Shown one piece after another: positions 7,106-14,701 of a DNA stretch of 64,000 bases. The position numbers and the translations under genes are program-made. The notes under the pieces are model-generated. The model was not told where the DNA came from, ran no database searches, and saw only the letters and a program-made list of their open reading frames with translations. The stretch is from Mycobacterium sp. ACS1612 (GTDB lineage Bacteria > Actinomycetota > Actinomycetes > Mycobacteriales > Mycobacteriaceae), in contig NZ_LZHZ01000018.1 of assembly GCF_001667505.1 (NCBI RefSeq), forward strand, positions 124,001 to 188,000, in the 5' to 3' direction. How positions within the stretch are numbered: the first letter of the stretch is position 1; the number at the start of each line of letters is the position of its first letter.

Positions 7106-7941
7106 TGCGTGTCCCTTCCATCGGCGTCGTCGTTGAGGGTGTCGACCAGTTCTTCGGCAAGCTCTCGGGTCGCCGCCACCACCCCCGACCACCGCCGGGT
7201 CAAATCCGGATCGAGTTCCAGCGGCCTGCCCCGGACATCGAGCACCGCACCGCCCGCCGCGGGCACCATCACCATCGCCGCCGCCAGATCCATGATCCGG
7301 TGGGTGTCCGACCCAGCATCGGCGAACGCGTCAGTGGACCCCTCAGCGACGAGCGCGGCCTCCAGGCAACTGGTGGACAGGATCCGTACCCGGGCAGCCC
7401 TTCTGGCAACCCGCCACCATGCGTCGTCATCAGGGCCATGCGGGCGCAGGAGGCTCACTGCCGCGCCGTCGAGAGTCTTCCGACCTGTCGTCCGGTAGGG
7501 CGCGGGCTCGCCCGCGACCGCACGCCAGCATCGTCCGGTGTCGAACCAGCATGTCAACGCCTCGGTTGCGACACCGTCGATCGCAACCACCCCGGCGAAC
7601 GCCGAAAGTGGCACTCCTGCAGCCGCATTCGCGGTACCGTCGACCGGATCGACCACCAGGGTGAGCGCCGAGCCGTTGTCCATGACGCCGATCTCCTCGC
7701 TGAGCAGGTTGACCTGGTGCTTGTCGACGACCGCGGCGATCGCCGTGTCGACCAGGATGTCCAACCGCATCGTCGGTGTGCCGTCGGCGCCCATCTCGAC
7801 CTTCTCGGCCAGCGCACCCCGATCGTATTGCACACGGGCCGAACCGAATTCGGCGGCCGCCGCACGCACTGCGTCGGCGAGAACGGGATGGGTGCCCGGC
7901 GGCACACCTGGTTCTGGCACCGGCCAGCCGATGTGACTCAT
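7102..7941 (-). CDS. Inositol-monophosphatase-family phosphatase of the phn operon
   Basis: The 279-residue protein has the metal-binding motifs of the family: LLSEE (about residues 81-85), DPVDGTAN (about 99-106) and a later DLAAAMVMVPAAGGAVLD. Members hydrolyse phosphate monoesters with magnesium. The ATG overlaps the phnM stop (ATGA) and its own stop overlaps the HD gene. The operon lacks PhnP and PhnN, which in E. coli process the cyclic ribose phosphate made by C-P lyase, so a role in removing phosphate from a ribose product is a reasonable inference. The in-frame ATG 12 codons upstream is not chosen. Confidence 0.85.
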   Translation of the reverse strand: MSHIGWPVPEPGVPPGTHPVLADAVRAAAAEFGSARVQYDRGALAEKVEMGADGTPTMRLDILVDTAIAAVVDKHQVNLLSEEIGVMDNGSALTLVVDPVDGTANAAAGVPLSAFAGVVAIDGVATEALTCWFDTGRCWRAVAGEPAPYRTTGRKTLDGAAVSLLRPHGPDDDAWWRVARRAARVRILSTSCLEAALVAEGSTDAFADAGSDTHRIMDLAAAMVMVPAAGGAVLDVRGRPLELDPDLTRRWSGVVAATRELAEELVDTLNDDADGRDTQ

Positions 7942-9140
7942 CGGGCGCTCACCAGGACCGAATGCACGACCGGCCACAGCGGCCCAGTGGCGATCAACGC
8001 GATATCGGCGCGCAGGCCGGGCTGCAATCGGCCGCGGTCCGTCATACCCGCCACGTCAGCCGGTCCCGCGGTCACCAGACCGATCGCAGCCGGCAACGCG
8101 AGCAACCCATCGCCCTCCAAAGCGAAGACCGCGGCCAGCAGACCCGACGGCAGGTAATCCGACGCGATCGAGGTCACCAGACCCCTGCCCACCAACTCTC
8201 GCGCCGACGCATTGCCGTTGTGCGAACTGCCGCGCAACACATTCGGCGCGCCCATCACCACGGGCAAGCCACGCTCCCGTGCGGCTTCTGCGGCTTCGAC
8301 CGTGGTCGGGAACTCCGCGACCGCACCACCGCGTCGCACCAGGTCCTCGACTTCGGCGGCCGAGGTGAGATCGTGCCCCAGCAGCCTGATCCGGCCCTCA
8401 CCGGCCTGTTCGCTGAGCCACGCCATCGTCGCATCCCGCAGCCCGAGCCGGCTGTCACGTTCGGCGATCAATTCGTCGACGTGTTTGACCGCCTCCTCCT
8501 GCGAGATGCCGCGGGTGCCGACGAGGTAACGCTCGTAGTAGCGCCGGTCGGCGTACTGGCCGATCCCTGGGGTGTGGTCCTCGTGCGACACCAGCACGTG
8601 TTGTGGGGCGATATCGGCCAACCGCTGCTGCAACGCCCGCAGCCCCTCCGCCGACCGCACATCGAGGCGGTAGAGCAGCCGGTGGTCGACCAGGCCGTCG
8701 GCGGCGCGCGCGTCGATTGCCGCGCAGGCCTGTTGTGCGCCTTCCACCGTGCGCGGCACGCCGCGCCCGAAACTGTTCTCGAATCCGGTGCCGTGGAAAA
8801 CGGTTGTCACCGCCGCTGCGCGCAGTTTGGCTTCGAACGACAGCAGCGCGAAGTCAAGCGGCAACTCAGCGCCGGGCCGAGGCAGCCGCTCCTTTTCCAG
8901 GCCGTCGCTGTGCGTGTCGACCAAGCCGGGGATGCATAACAACCCCTCCCCGTCCACATCGGCTTGTACGCCGGGCCGATGCGGCTCGACGGCGGCGATC
9001 AGACCGCCGCGCACCGCGACCAGCGCATCGTCGAGCACCCGATCGGGCAACACCGCCCGCACGTGTCCCAGCACGTAATCGTCCGGTGGCGCGGCCAAAG
9101 GCCAATGCACCAACCGTGATTCGGACAACTCGGTTCTCAT
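7938..9140 (-). CDS. phnM: Alpha-D-ribose 1-methylphosphonate 5-triphosphate diphosphatase PhnM
   Basis: PhnM is an amidohydrolase-fold enzyme that removes pyrophosphate from the triphosphate intermediate of the C-P lyase pathway. Residues around 80-100 read VDTHSDGLEKERLPRPGA, the family's metal-site signature, and later VSHEDHTPG, GAPNVLRGSSHNGN and ASDYLPSGLL are typical. I chose the ATG giving MRTELSESRL (400 residues), 31 bases after the phnL stop. A GTG 30 codons upstream lies inside phnL. The stop overlaps the next gene's ATG. Confidence 0.95.
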   Translation of the reverse strand: MRTELSESRLVHWPLAAPPDDYVLGHVRAVLPDRVLDDALVAVRGGLIAAVEPHRPGVQADVDGEGLLCIPGLVDTHSDGLEKERLPRPGAELPLDFALLSFEAKLRAAAVTTVFHGTGFENSFGRGVPRTVEGAQQACAAIDARAADGLVDHRLLYRLDVRSAEGLRALQQRLADIAPQHVLVSHEDHTPGIGQYADRRYYERYLVGTRGISQEEAVKHVDELIAERDSRLGLRDATMAWLSEQAGEGRIRLLGHDLTSAAEVEDLVRRGGAVAEFPTTVEAAEAARERGLPVVMGAPNVLRGSSHNGNASARELVGRGLVTSIASDYLPSGLLAAVFALEGDGLLALPAAIGLVTAGPADVAGMTDRGRLQPGLRADIALIATGPLWPVVHSVLVSAR

Positions 9141-9171
9141 GCGCGATCCCACTCCGTTCCTCGCTTGCAAG

Positions 9172-9918
9172 TCATGCAGCTCCCTCCAACATCTCGTTCG
9201 GTGCGCCGTCGCCGACGATGCGTCCGTCACGCATCAGGACCACGCGCGACGCCAGCTGACGCATCGCGGCGAGGTCATGGAATACAGCGAGGACGGCGAC
9301 GCCCTGCGCGGCCAGCGACGCGATCAGCTCCAGCGCCGCCTCCCGGTTCGCCGGGTCCAGCGCCGACACCGGCTCGTCGAGCAGGAGCAGCCGGGGCGGC
9401 GACACGGTGCCGGCTGCGATGTTGACCCGCTGCCGCTCGCCACCCGAGAGCACCGAGCAGTCCACATCCCACAGCGCCTCGTCGAGGTTGAGCCTGCGCA
9501 GCGCATCGACCGCGGCATCCCGCGCCTCCGCCCGGTCCAGCCCGCGGCGACGTGCCGTCGCCGCCACCACATCCAACGGGCCCGTACGCGGTGGCGCATT
9601 GAGAAACTGTGATACATAACCGAATTCACGGCCGCGGATGCGCGCCATCACCCGGTCCGACAGTTCGGTCAGCTCGACCCGCTCATCCTGCGCGACGCGC
9701 AGGGCCACCGATCCGGAGTCCGGCAGGTAGGTCCGGTTCACGCAGCGCAGCAGCGATGACTTGCCCGCCCCGCTCGGTCCGGCCAGCGCGACGTGTTCGC
9801 CCGGGTGCACATCGAGGTCGACGCCGTACAGCGAATTCACCGTTCGCCCGTCAATCGTGTGCAGTGTGAACGACTTTCGCAGCGCGCGAATGGACAACAC
9901 AGTGGTTACTTCGGACAC
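9172..9918 (-). CDS. phnL: ABC-type ATPase subunit PhnL of the C-P lyase system
   Basis: PhnL is an ABC-ATPase-fold protein that binds the C-P lyase core complex and is not a transporter subunit. It has Walker A GPSGAGKSS, signature LSGGERQR and Walker B LLLLDEP, all intact. I start at the GTG eight bases after AAGGAGG, giving MSEVTTVLSIRAL (248 residues). Another GTG three codons upstream overlaps the phnJK stop but lies within the Shine-Dalgarno. Codons run directly on from the PhnJ-PhnK fusion. Confidence 0.94.
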   Translation of the reverse strand: MSEVTTVLSIRALRKSFTLHTIDGRTVNSLYGVDLDVHPGEHVALAGPSGAGKSSLLRCVNRTYLPDSGSVALRVAQDERVELTELSDRVMARIRGREFGYVSQFLNAPPRTGPLDVVAATARRRGLDRAEARDAAVDALRRLNLDEALWDVDCSVLSGGERQRVNIAAGTVSPPRLLLLDEPVSALDPANREAALELIASLAAQGVAVLAVFHDLAAMRQLASRVVLMRDGRIVGDGAPNEMLEGAA

Positions 9919-9923
9919 AGCGA

Positions 9924-11744
9924 TCACCTCCTTGCCGCGGCAACGAGCCGCTGGGTGTAGGGCTGGTGCGGATCGTGCAGCAGCTGGTCGGTGAGACCGG
10001 CTTCGATCACGCGTCCCAGATGCATGACGATGGTGCGATCGGTGAGCGCTTCGATGACCGAGAAGTCGTGGCTGACCACGACGGCCGCGACATCGCGTTC
10101 GGCCAGCAGGCTGCGCAACAGGTCGACCACCCCGGCCGCCACCGACGCGTCCAACCCCGTCGTCGGCTCGTCCAGCAGCACCACCGGCGGTTCGGTGGCC
10201 AACGCCTTGGCGATCTGTACCCGTTGACGCATCCCACCGGAGAATGTGCCCACCGGGTCATCCATCCGGCTCAACGGGACTTCCACCCGCTCAAGCAGTT
10301 CCGCGGCGCGGTTGCGGATGTCGTGATAGTTCCGCCAGCCCGCCGCGGTCAGCCGCTCGGCGATGTTGCCGCCGGCGCTCACCCGCAAGTTCAGCCCGTC
10401 ACCCGGGTTCTGGTGCACCACCGCCATACCGTCGATGCGCAATCGGCGCCGGTCAGCGTCGGGTAACCGAAGCAGGTCTGTTTTGCCCGCGTCCAGCGTG
10501 GCCAGATGCACCGACCCCGCGGTGGCTTGTTCGTCGCCGATCACGCACTTGAGAACCGTCGACTTACCGGAGCCGGATTCGCCGATCACTCCGAGTGCCT
10601 CGCCGGGCGCGACGTCGAACGACACATCCCACGCGGCGACGACGGCCCCCGTGTCGGGGCTGACCGCGGTGCCGTATCGGGGGCCGGTACCAGGCACCGC
10701 GTGCACACCACCGGGGCCGTGCACCTTGCCGATCGAGTCGACTCGCAGCAGCCATTCCGCGCCACCGCTGCCGGTCTGCCTGCGCGGGACCGGGCGGTTC
10801 CGCGAGGCCGCGGCCGTCGCCGCAGCGCGCCTGCCCGGATCGGGCAGCAGGTGCAGCGGAGACCGCTGGCGATGGGCGACGCGGTCGGCGTCGCCTTCGC
10901 GCACCCGCCCACACCATTCGGTATCGCTGCACACGAACCCGCCGCTGGTGCCCGCGGGCACCAGGAAAACATCGTCGCTGCCGCACAGTTTGCACACCGC
11001 GCCCTCGGCGTACTCCACCTCGAACGGGACGTCATCGAACGTCAACGGCGTCACATCGGTGTGCGGCGGGATCGCCATGATCCGCTTCTCCCGGCCCGCG
11101 CCGTAGAGGTTGATGTGCTCACTGTGGTGCAGCCGAGGAACGTCCCAGCGGGGCACGGGCGATGTCGTCATCACATAGCGCCCGCCGACCAGCACCGGAT
11201 AGCCGGTGGTCCTGGTGATCATGCCGTTGTGCACGATGTCCTCGTACAGGTTGACCCACATCAGGGCGTAGTCGTTCTCGGCGTGCATGCGTTCGCATTC
11301 GGCGACCGACTTCTGCACCTTGCGCAACACCTCGGCGACCGGAACCTGGAAGACGAGTAGCTTGCCAGCGCCCAGCGCCTCCTCGGGCACTCGGTGCCGC
11401 GTCTGCACCACGGTGGCCTCCCGGGTGTCCACCGATTCGGCGCACCCGGTGGTCGCGGCGATCATCCGGCGCAGGTTGGTGGCGTTGACGCCGGCGTCGT
11501 CGCCCTGATCGATGACCTTCACGGTGTCTGCCGCGCCGATCACGGCCAGCGTCACCTGCAGCCCACCGGAACCCCAGCCGCGGGCCACCGGCATCTCCCT
11601 GGATCCGAACGGCACCTGATACCCGGGCACACAGATCGCGGTCAGTACCGCGCGGCGAATCTCTCGCTTCGCACCCTCGTCGAGGATCCCGGGCGGGGCG
11701 GCCTCGGCCGCCAACTCGGTGAGCAGTTCTGCAGTCGACGTCAT
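9924..11744 (-). CDS. phnJ: PhnJ-PhnK fusion: C-P lyase catalytic subunit joined to its ATPase partner
   Basis: One 606-residue frame contains both subunits. Residues 1 to about 285 are PhnJ, the radical-SAM enzyme that breaks the carbon-phosphorus bond: the radical glycine region GYQVPFGSREMP (from Gly41) and four cysteines C251, C254, C272, C278 (CKLC...VCSDTEWC). After an Arg/Ala/Pro-rich linker of about 43 residues, PhnK follows (329-606) with Walker A GESGSGKST, signature FSGGMRQR and Walker B VVLLDEP. No ATG, GTG or TTG occurs in frame through the linker and the start of PhnK until residue 341, so separate translation of PhnK is unlikely. In E. coli the two are separate proteins that contact each other directly. 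The start overlaps the phnI stop (ATGA). Confidence 0.92.
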   Translation of the reverse strand: MTSTAELLTELAAEAAPPGILDEGAKREIRRAVLTAICVPGYQVPFGSREMPVARGWGSGGLQVTLAVIGAADTVKVIDQGDDAGVNATNLRRMIAATTGCAESVDTREATVVQTRHRVPEEALGAGKLLVFQVPVAEVLRKVQKSVAECERMHAENDYALMWVNLYEDIVHNGMITRTTGYPVLVGGRYVMTTSPVPRWDVPRLHHSEHINLYGAGREKRIMAIPPHTDVTPLTFDDVPFEVEYAEGAVCKLCGSDDVFLVPAGTSGGFVCSDTEWCGRVREGDADRVAHRQRSPLHLLPDPGRRAAATAAASRNRPVPRRQTGSGGAEWLLRVDSIGKVHGPGGVHAVPGTGPRYGTAVSPDTGAVVAAWDVSFDVAPGEALGVIGESGSGKSTVLKCVIGDEQATAGSVHLATLDAGKTDLLRLPDADRRRLRIDGMAVVHQNPGDGLNLRVSAGGNIAERLTAAGWRNYHDIRNRAAELLERVEVPLSRMDDPVGTFSGGMRQRVQIAKALATEPPVVLLDEPTTGLDASVAAGVVDLLRSLLAERDVAAVVVSHDFSVIEALTDRTIVMHLGRVIEAGLTDQLLHDPHQPYTQRLVAAARR

Positions 11745-12853
11745 ACGTGCTCTCCTCCAACGGTTTCCGGAATTCCGACGGCCGCGCGCTCCGCGTCCTG
11801 CAATGCCTTCTTGCGCTCCACCATCGAGCGGAATGTCACGTAGTGCGGCAATTTGAGGTGCTCTAGAAAGCCACCGGAATCCAGCCCGTCCGTGGTGAGC
11901 AGCAGCAACTGCTCCAGCGGACCCGACCGGCCGAACCGGCGGTTGGCGATGTCCATCGCGGCCATTGCGATCGCTTTGCGTTCGTTGTGGCCGAAGCACA
12001 ACCCGTAGCCGACGTCGAAGCGGCTGCGGTCCTCGTCGGCGCCGTCGAGATCTTCGATCGCCTCGGCCTCGGTGACCCGGAACGACCCCAGCGTCACCGG
12101 CTCTCCGGTGTGCGGATGCTTCACCCGCAGCGGCACCCGGCCGTGCCGAACCTCGCCGAGTGTCACCTCGTGGATGTCACCGTCCGGCCCGAGGATCGAC
12201 CGATACCACAACGCAACCAGGGCACCGGTTTCCGCGCGCGCCATCGCGGCGAGCACGGCCGAGCGTGGTGCGGGCGGCCGGGCGGGCACCCGGGAGATGT
12301 CCACCGGTTCGGGGTCGCCGCCGCCGCGGTGGTCGACGGCCAGATCCATCTCGCGCAACAGGTCGAGGAAGCGGCGTGGGCTGCGCTGCTCGGGCGTGCG
12401 CGGCTGGATGGCTGTCTTGGCTGCTCCGGTCTCCTCGACCGGTGCAGGGCCTGCGGTCGGCTTTTCAAGCAGCCTCCGGGTGTAATCAGTTGTGCGACCG
12501 AGCAATTGGGGTCCATCCGGGTCGCGGTAGGCCGACACGATGCGCCGCATGATCACCATTTCATCGGGATCCGCGGGCTCGCTGACGGCCAGTCGCGGCA
12601 AGGTGGACCGGTGCGCGCGAACCAGGTGCGCGGCCTCCTGAGGATCACCCTCCGCCTGCCGCAGCGCCGCTGCCGCGGTGTCCTCGTCGTACAGCGCACC
12701 CTCACCCATCACGCGGTCGACCGCGTACCGGAACCGGGCGGTGATCTGTTCTGTCGACGCCCATGGCGCCGGCGCATGATCGCGGGCCCGGCGAACCAGA
12801 TCCTCGGCGGCCAGGATGGCCTGCATGCCTCCGCGTGCTCCCGCGTAACCCAT
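11741..12853 (-). CDS. phnI: C-P lyase core subunit PhnI
   Basis: PhnI, with PhnG, PhnH and PhnL, replaces the adenine of ATP by the phosphonate to give ribose 1-phosphonate 5-triphosphate. The 370-residue protein has the family's features: an N-terminal MGYAGARGGMQAI, and GYGLCFGHNERKAIAMA with SGGFLEHLKLPHYVTF near the C-terminus. The ATG overlaps the phnH stop (TGATG) and is preceded by GGAGGAGAAC. An in-frame extension upstream is only the phnH gene read in another frame. Confidence 0.96.
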   Translation of the reverse strand: MGYAGARGGMQAILAAEDLVRRARDHAPAPWASTEQITARFRYAVDRVMGEGALYDEDTAAAALRQAEGDPQEAAHLVRAHRSTLPRLAVSEPADPDEMVIMRRIVSAYRDPDGPQLLGRTTDYTRRLLEKPTAGPAPVEETGAAKTAIQPRTPEQRSPRRFLDLLREMDLAVDHRGGGDPEPVDISRVPARPPAPRSAVLAAMARAETGALVALWYRSILGPDGDIHEVTLGEVRHGRVPLRVKHPHTGEPVTLGSFRVTEAEAIEDLDGADEDRSRFDVGYGLCFGHNERKAIAMAAMDIANRRFGRSGPLEQLLLLTTDGLDSGGFLEHLKLPHYVTFRSMVERKKALQDAERAAVGIPETVGGEHV

Positions 12854-13434
12854 CAGTTCTCCTCCGTGATCGAGGTGGTGCGTGGTAACCCGACGACGCG
12901 GCCGTCGCCGGTGATCAGCAGGACATCGATGCCTGCCGGATAGCCGGCCACCGCTTCGGCTCTGGCGGTGACGAATCCGGGCGGCAGACCCACCGGCGAG
13001 AGCGTCGTCTCGCCTGCGATTCCCGGGCCTGACAGCCGCCAGCGGCGCGGACCGCCGTGCACCTCGGGCACGGCAATGCACACCAGGGCGGCCGCGCTCG
13101 GATCCGCGGCGGTGCCCCTGGCGAAGTCGCGGACGTCGGCTTCGGTCACCGGACGCAGCACGGCGACCAACCTGGCCAGCTCCGCAGGCCACAGTGGGGC
13201 ACCCGTCGCCGTCGTGACCGCCTCGCTCCACCGGTCGTCCGCGTGCTCCAGCACGCACACACCGGTGCCGAGATCGGCCAACGCGAAGATCGGGGTGATC
13301 GCGGGGGCCAGCGTTTTCAGCGGATCGTCCGGCAGCATCATCGCGCTACCCGGTCGCGCCAGCGCCTCCAGCACCGCGCGGAACACCTGCTGCGTATCCG
13401 TCGGGTGTAATGCCGCGGTGAACACGCCGGTCAT
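12853..13434 (-). CDS. phnH: C-P lyase core subunit PhnH
   Basis: PhnH is a dimeric subunit of the PhnGHIJ core. The 193-residue protein has the expected N-terminal HPTDTQQVFRAVLEALARPG and the family pattern GPGIAGETTLSPVGLPPGF, followed by GIDVLLITGDGRVVGLPRTT at the C-terminus. The ATG overlaps the phnG stop (ATGA), so the gene is translationally coupled. Confidence 0.95.
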   Translation of the reverse strand: MTGVFTAALHPTDTQQVFRAVLEALARPGSAMMLPDDPLKTLAPAITPIFALADLGTGVCVLEHADDRWSEAVTTATGAPLWPAELARLVAVLRPVTEADVRDFARGTAADPSAAALVCIAVPEVHGGPRRWRLSGPGIAGETTLSPVGLPPGFVTARAEAVAGYPAGIDVLLITGDGRVVGLPRTTSITEEN

Positions 13435-13853
13435 GTCAGCTCCTCGAATTCGACTATGGTGGGCGCCAATTCGGCCCATTCGCGGTCATGACGCTCAGTC
13501 AGCCTGCGGGCCACCTCACGACACAGGTCGTCGATCGCGCCTGCCTGCGGGCGCCCCGCCTCGGCTTCGGCGTCCAGCACCGCCGCGGCCAACACCGCCG
13601 CCCGGTCGTCGCCCAGTCGCATCGCCCAGCCGCGGTGCCCAGCGAGTTCGACCTCGGCCCGGCAGGCCAGCACATCACCGATCAGAAACCGTTCGCCTGC
13701 AACAGGTTCGCGGATCTGAGTCGACACACAGCCGACCTCGGGTGCGACCAGCACCCGGATCTCGGCGCCGTCTGCCAGGCACGCGTCGGCCAGTTCACGC
13801 AATTCACCGACCTCGGCCTCGGCCAACAGCCCGCAGCGCTTCGCGCGATTCAC
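13431..13853 (-). CDS. phnG: C-P lyase core subunit PhnG
   Basis: PhnG is the smallest core subunit. The protein has 140 residues and begins at a GTG that overlaps the phnF stop (GTGA). The segment QIREPVAGERFLIGDVLACRAEV with GHRGWAMRLGDDRAAVLAAAVLDA is typical of the family. The stop overlaps phnH. Confidence 0.93.
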   Translation of the reverse strand: MNRAKRCGLLAEAEVGELRELADACLADGAEIRVLVAPEVGCVSTQIREPVAGERFLIGDVLACRAEVELAGHRGWAMRLGDDRAAVLAAAVLDAEAEAGRPQAGAIDDLCREVARRLTERHDREWAELAPTIVEFEELT

Positions 13854-14605
13854 TTCGCACCTTCTTCCTTGACGTGGTCCTGTCCGATCGCCGAGTTGTC
13901 TTCCAGCTCGACCACTACCCGCACCGCGTCCGCACGCGTCCACGCGCTGCTGATCAGCAGCACCTCGCCCGACGAAGCATCGCGACTGAGGCTGTCGATT
14001 CGCCACACGGGGACGCTGGCCTCGATGCCCAACTCCCGCAACACTTCCGATGGTGGAATGTCCAGACTGGCCCGACACCATGCGCGCACCGGTTCGACTC
14101 CGCCCAGCTGGCGGAGGACCATGTCGACCGACTCGTAGCTGTGCAGCGCGATGTCGAGATCGGGGGCGGCCTCCAGCGGAATCAGTTCCTGGGTCACCGA
14201 GGCGAGCAGGTCGTCGATGAAGAAATGCCGGGTGACCCGGTAGACCGGGGCGCCTGCCGGGCAACCGAGGCGTGCAGCGTCCTGTGCGGGCACCGCGGTG
14301 CGCTCCACGTTCTTGGTCTGCGACCGCGGCACGGCGCCCGCGGCGGCGACCGTCGCGTGCCACGACGCCGGCCTGCTGCGAGAGATCAGGTAGTCGATAC
14401 GCCGGTTGACGAACGTGCCCGCGCCCTGGATCCGGCGGACCACGAGCCGTCGCTCCAACTCCTGCAGTGCGGAACGGGCCGCGGCCCGTCCGACACCGAA
14501 TCGGCTGGCGACCTCCGGCTCGCTGCAGACCCGGGTGCCCGGTGCACACGACGCCAGTTCGCCGGCCAGCTGATCGGCGATGTCAAGGTATCTGGTGGAC
14601 GTCAT
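13850..14605 (-). CDS. phnF: GntR/HutC-family regulator PhnF
   Basis: The 251-residue protein has an N-terminal winged helix (about 5-75: EPEVASRFGVGRAAARSALQ) and a C-terminal UTRA ligand domain (about 90-245), the HutC subgroup arrangement seen in PhnF, which represses phosphonate or phosphate uptake genes in M. smegmatis. It lies inside the operon between the transporter and the lyase genes. A 12-base palindrome lies 24 bases upstream of its ATG, so it probably controls itself and the lyase genes. The ligand is unknown. Confidence 0.88.
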   Translation of the reverse strand: MTSTRYLDIADQLAGELASCAPGTRVCSEPEVASRFGVGRAAARSALQELERRLVVRRIQGAGTFVNRRIDYLISRSRPASWHATVAAAGAVPRSQTKNVERTAVPAQDAARLGCPAGAPVYRVTRHFFIDDLLASVTQELIPLEAAPDLDIALHSYESVDMVLRQLGGVEPVRAWCRASLDIPPSEVLRELGIEASVPVWRIDSLSRDASSGEVLLISSAWTRADAVRVVVELEDNSAIGQDHVKEEGAK

Positions 14606-14628
14606 GCCAGCCACGGTGCTGTGACAGC

Positions 14629-14640
14629 TTGTCCGGACAA
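14629..14640. promoter_or_regulatory. Candidate PhnF operator
   Basis: TTGTCCGGACAA is a perfect 12-base palindrome with the GT-N4-AC core usual for GntR-family sites. It lies in the 96-base gap between phnE and phnF, the only sizeable gap inside the operon, where an internal promoter would be expected. Confidence 0.5.
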
Positions 14641-14701
14641 CTTCAGTGCGGCCAACGCCGATGCCTACGCAGGTGAACAATTCGAACAGTTGTCGCGGAG
14701 C

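Noticed and set aside
7300..8939. Long plus-strand frames opposite phnM and the phosphatase gene
   Set aside because: They are antisense to well-supported genes, rich in Arg/Pro/His and lack motifs. The same applies to long frames opposite ponA1, leuS, the DUF839 gene and the ABC transporter.
9924..11744. Possibility that PhnJ and PhnK are separate genes joined by mistake
   Set aside because: No stop codon and no in-frame start codon occur in the linker, and both domains share one frame.
11741..13258. N-terminal extension of PhnI to 505 residues
   Set aside because: The extra residues are phnH read in another frame. MGYAGARGG with a good ribosome binding site is the family start.
13431..14549. 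372-residue protein ending in PhnG
   Set aside because: Everything before the GTG at 13853 is the phnF gene in another frame.
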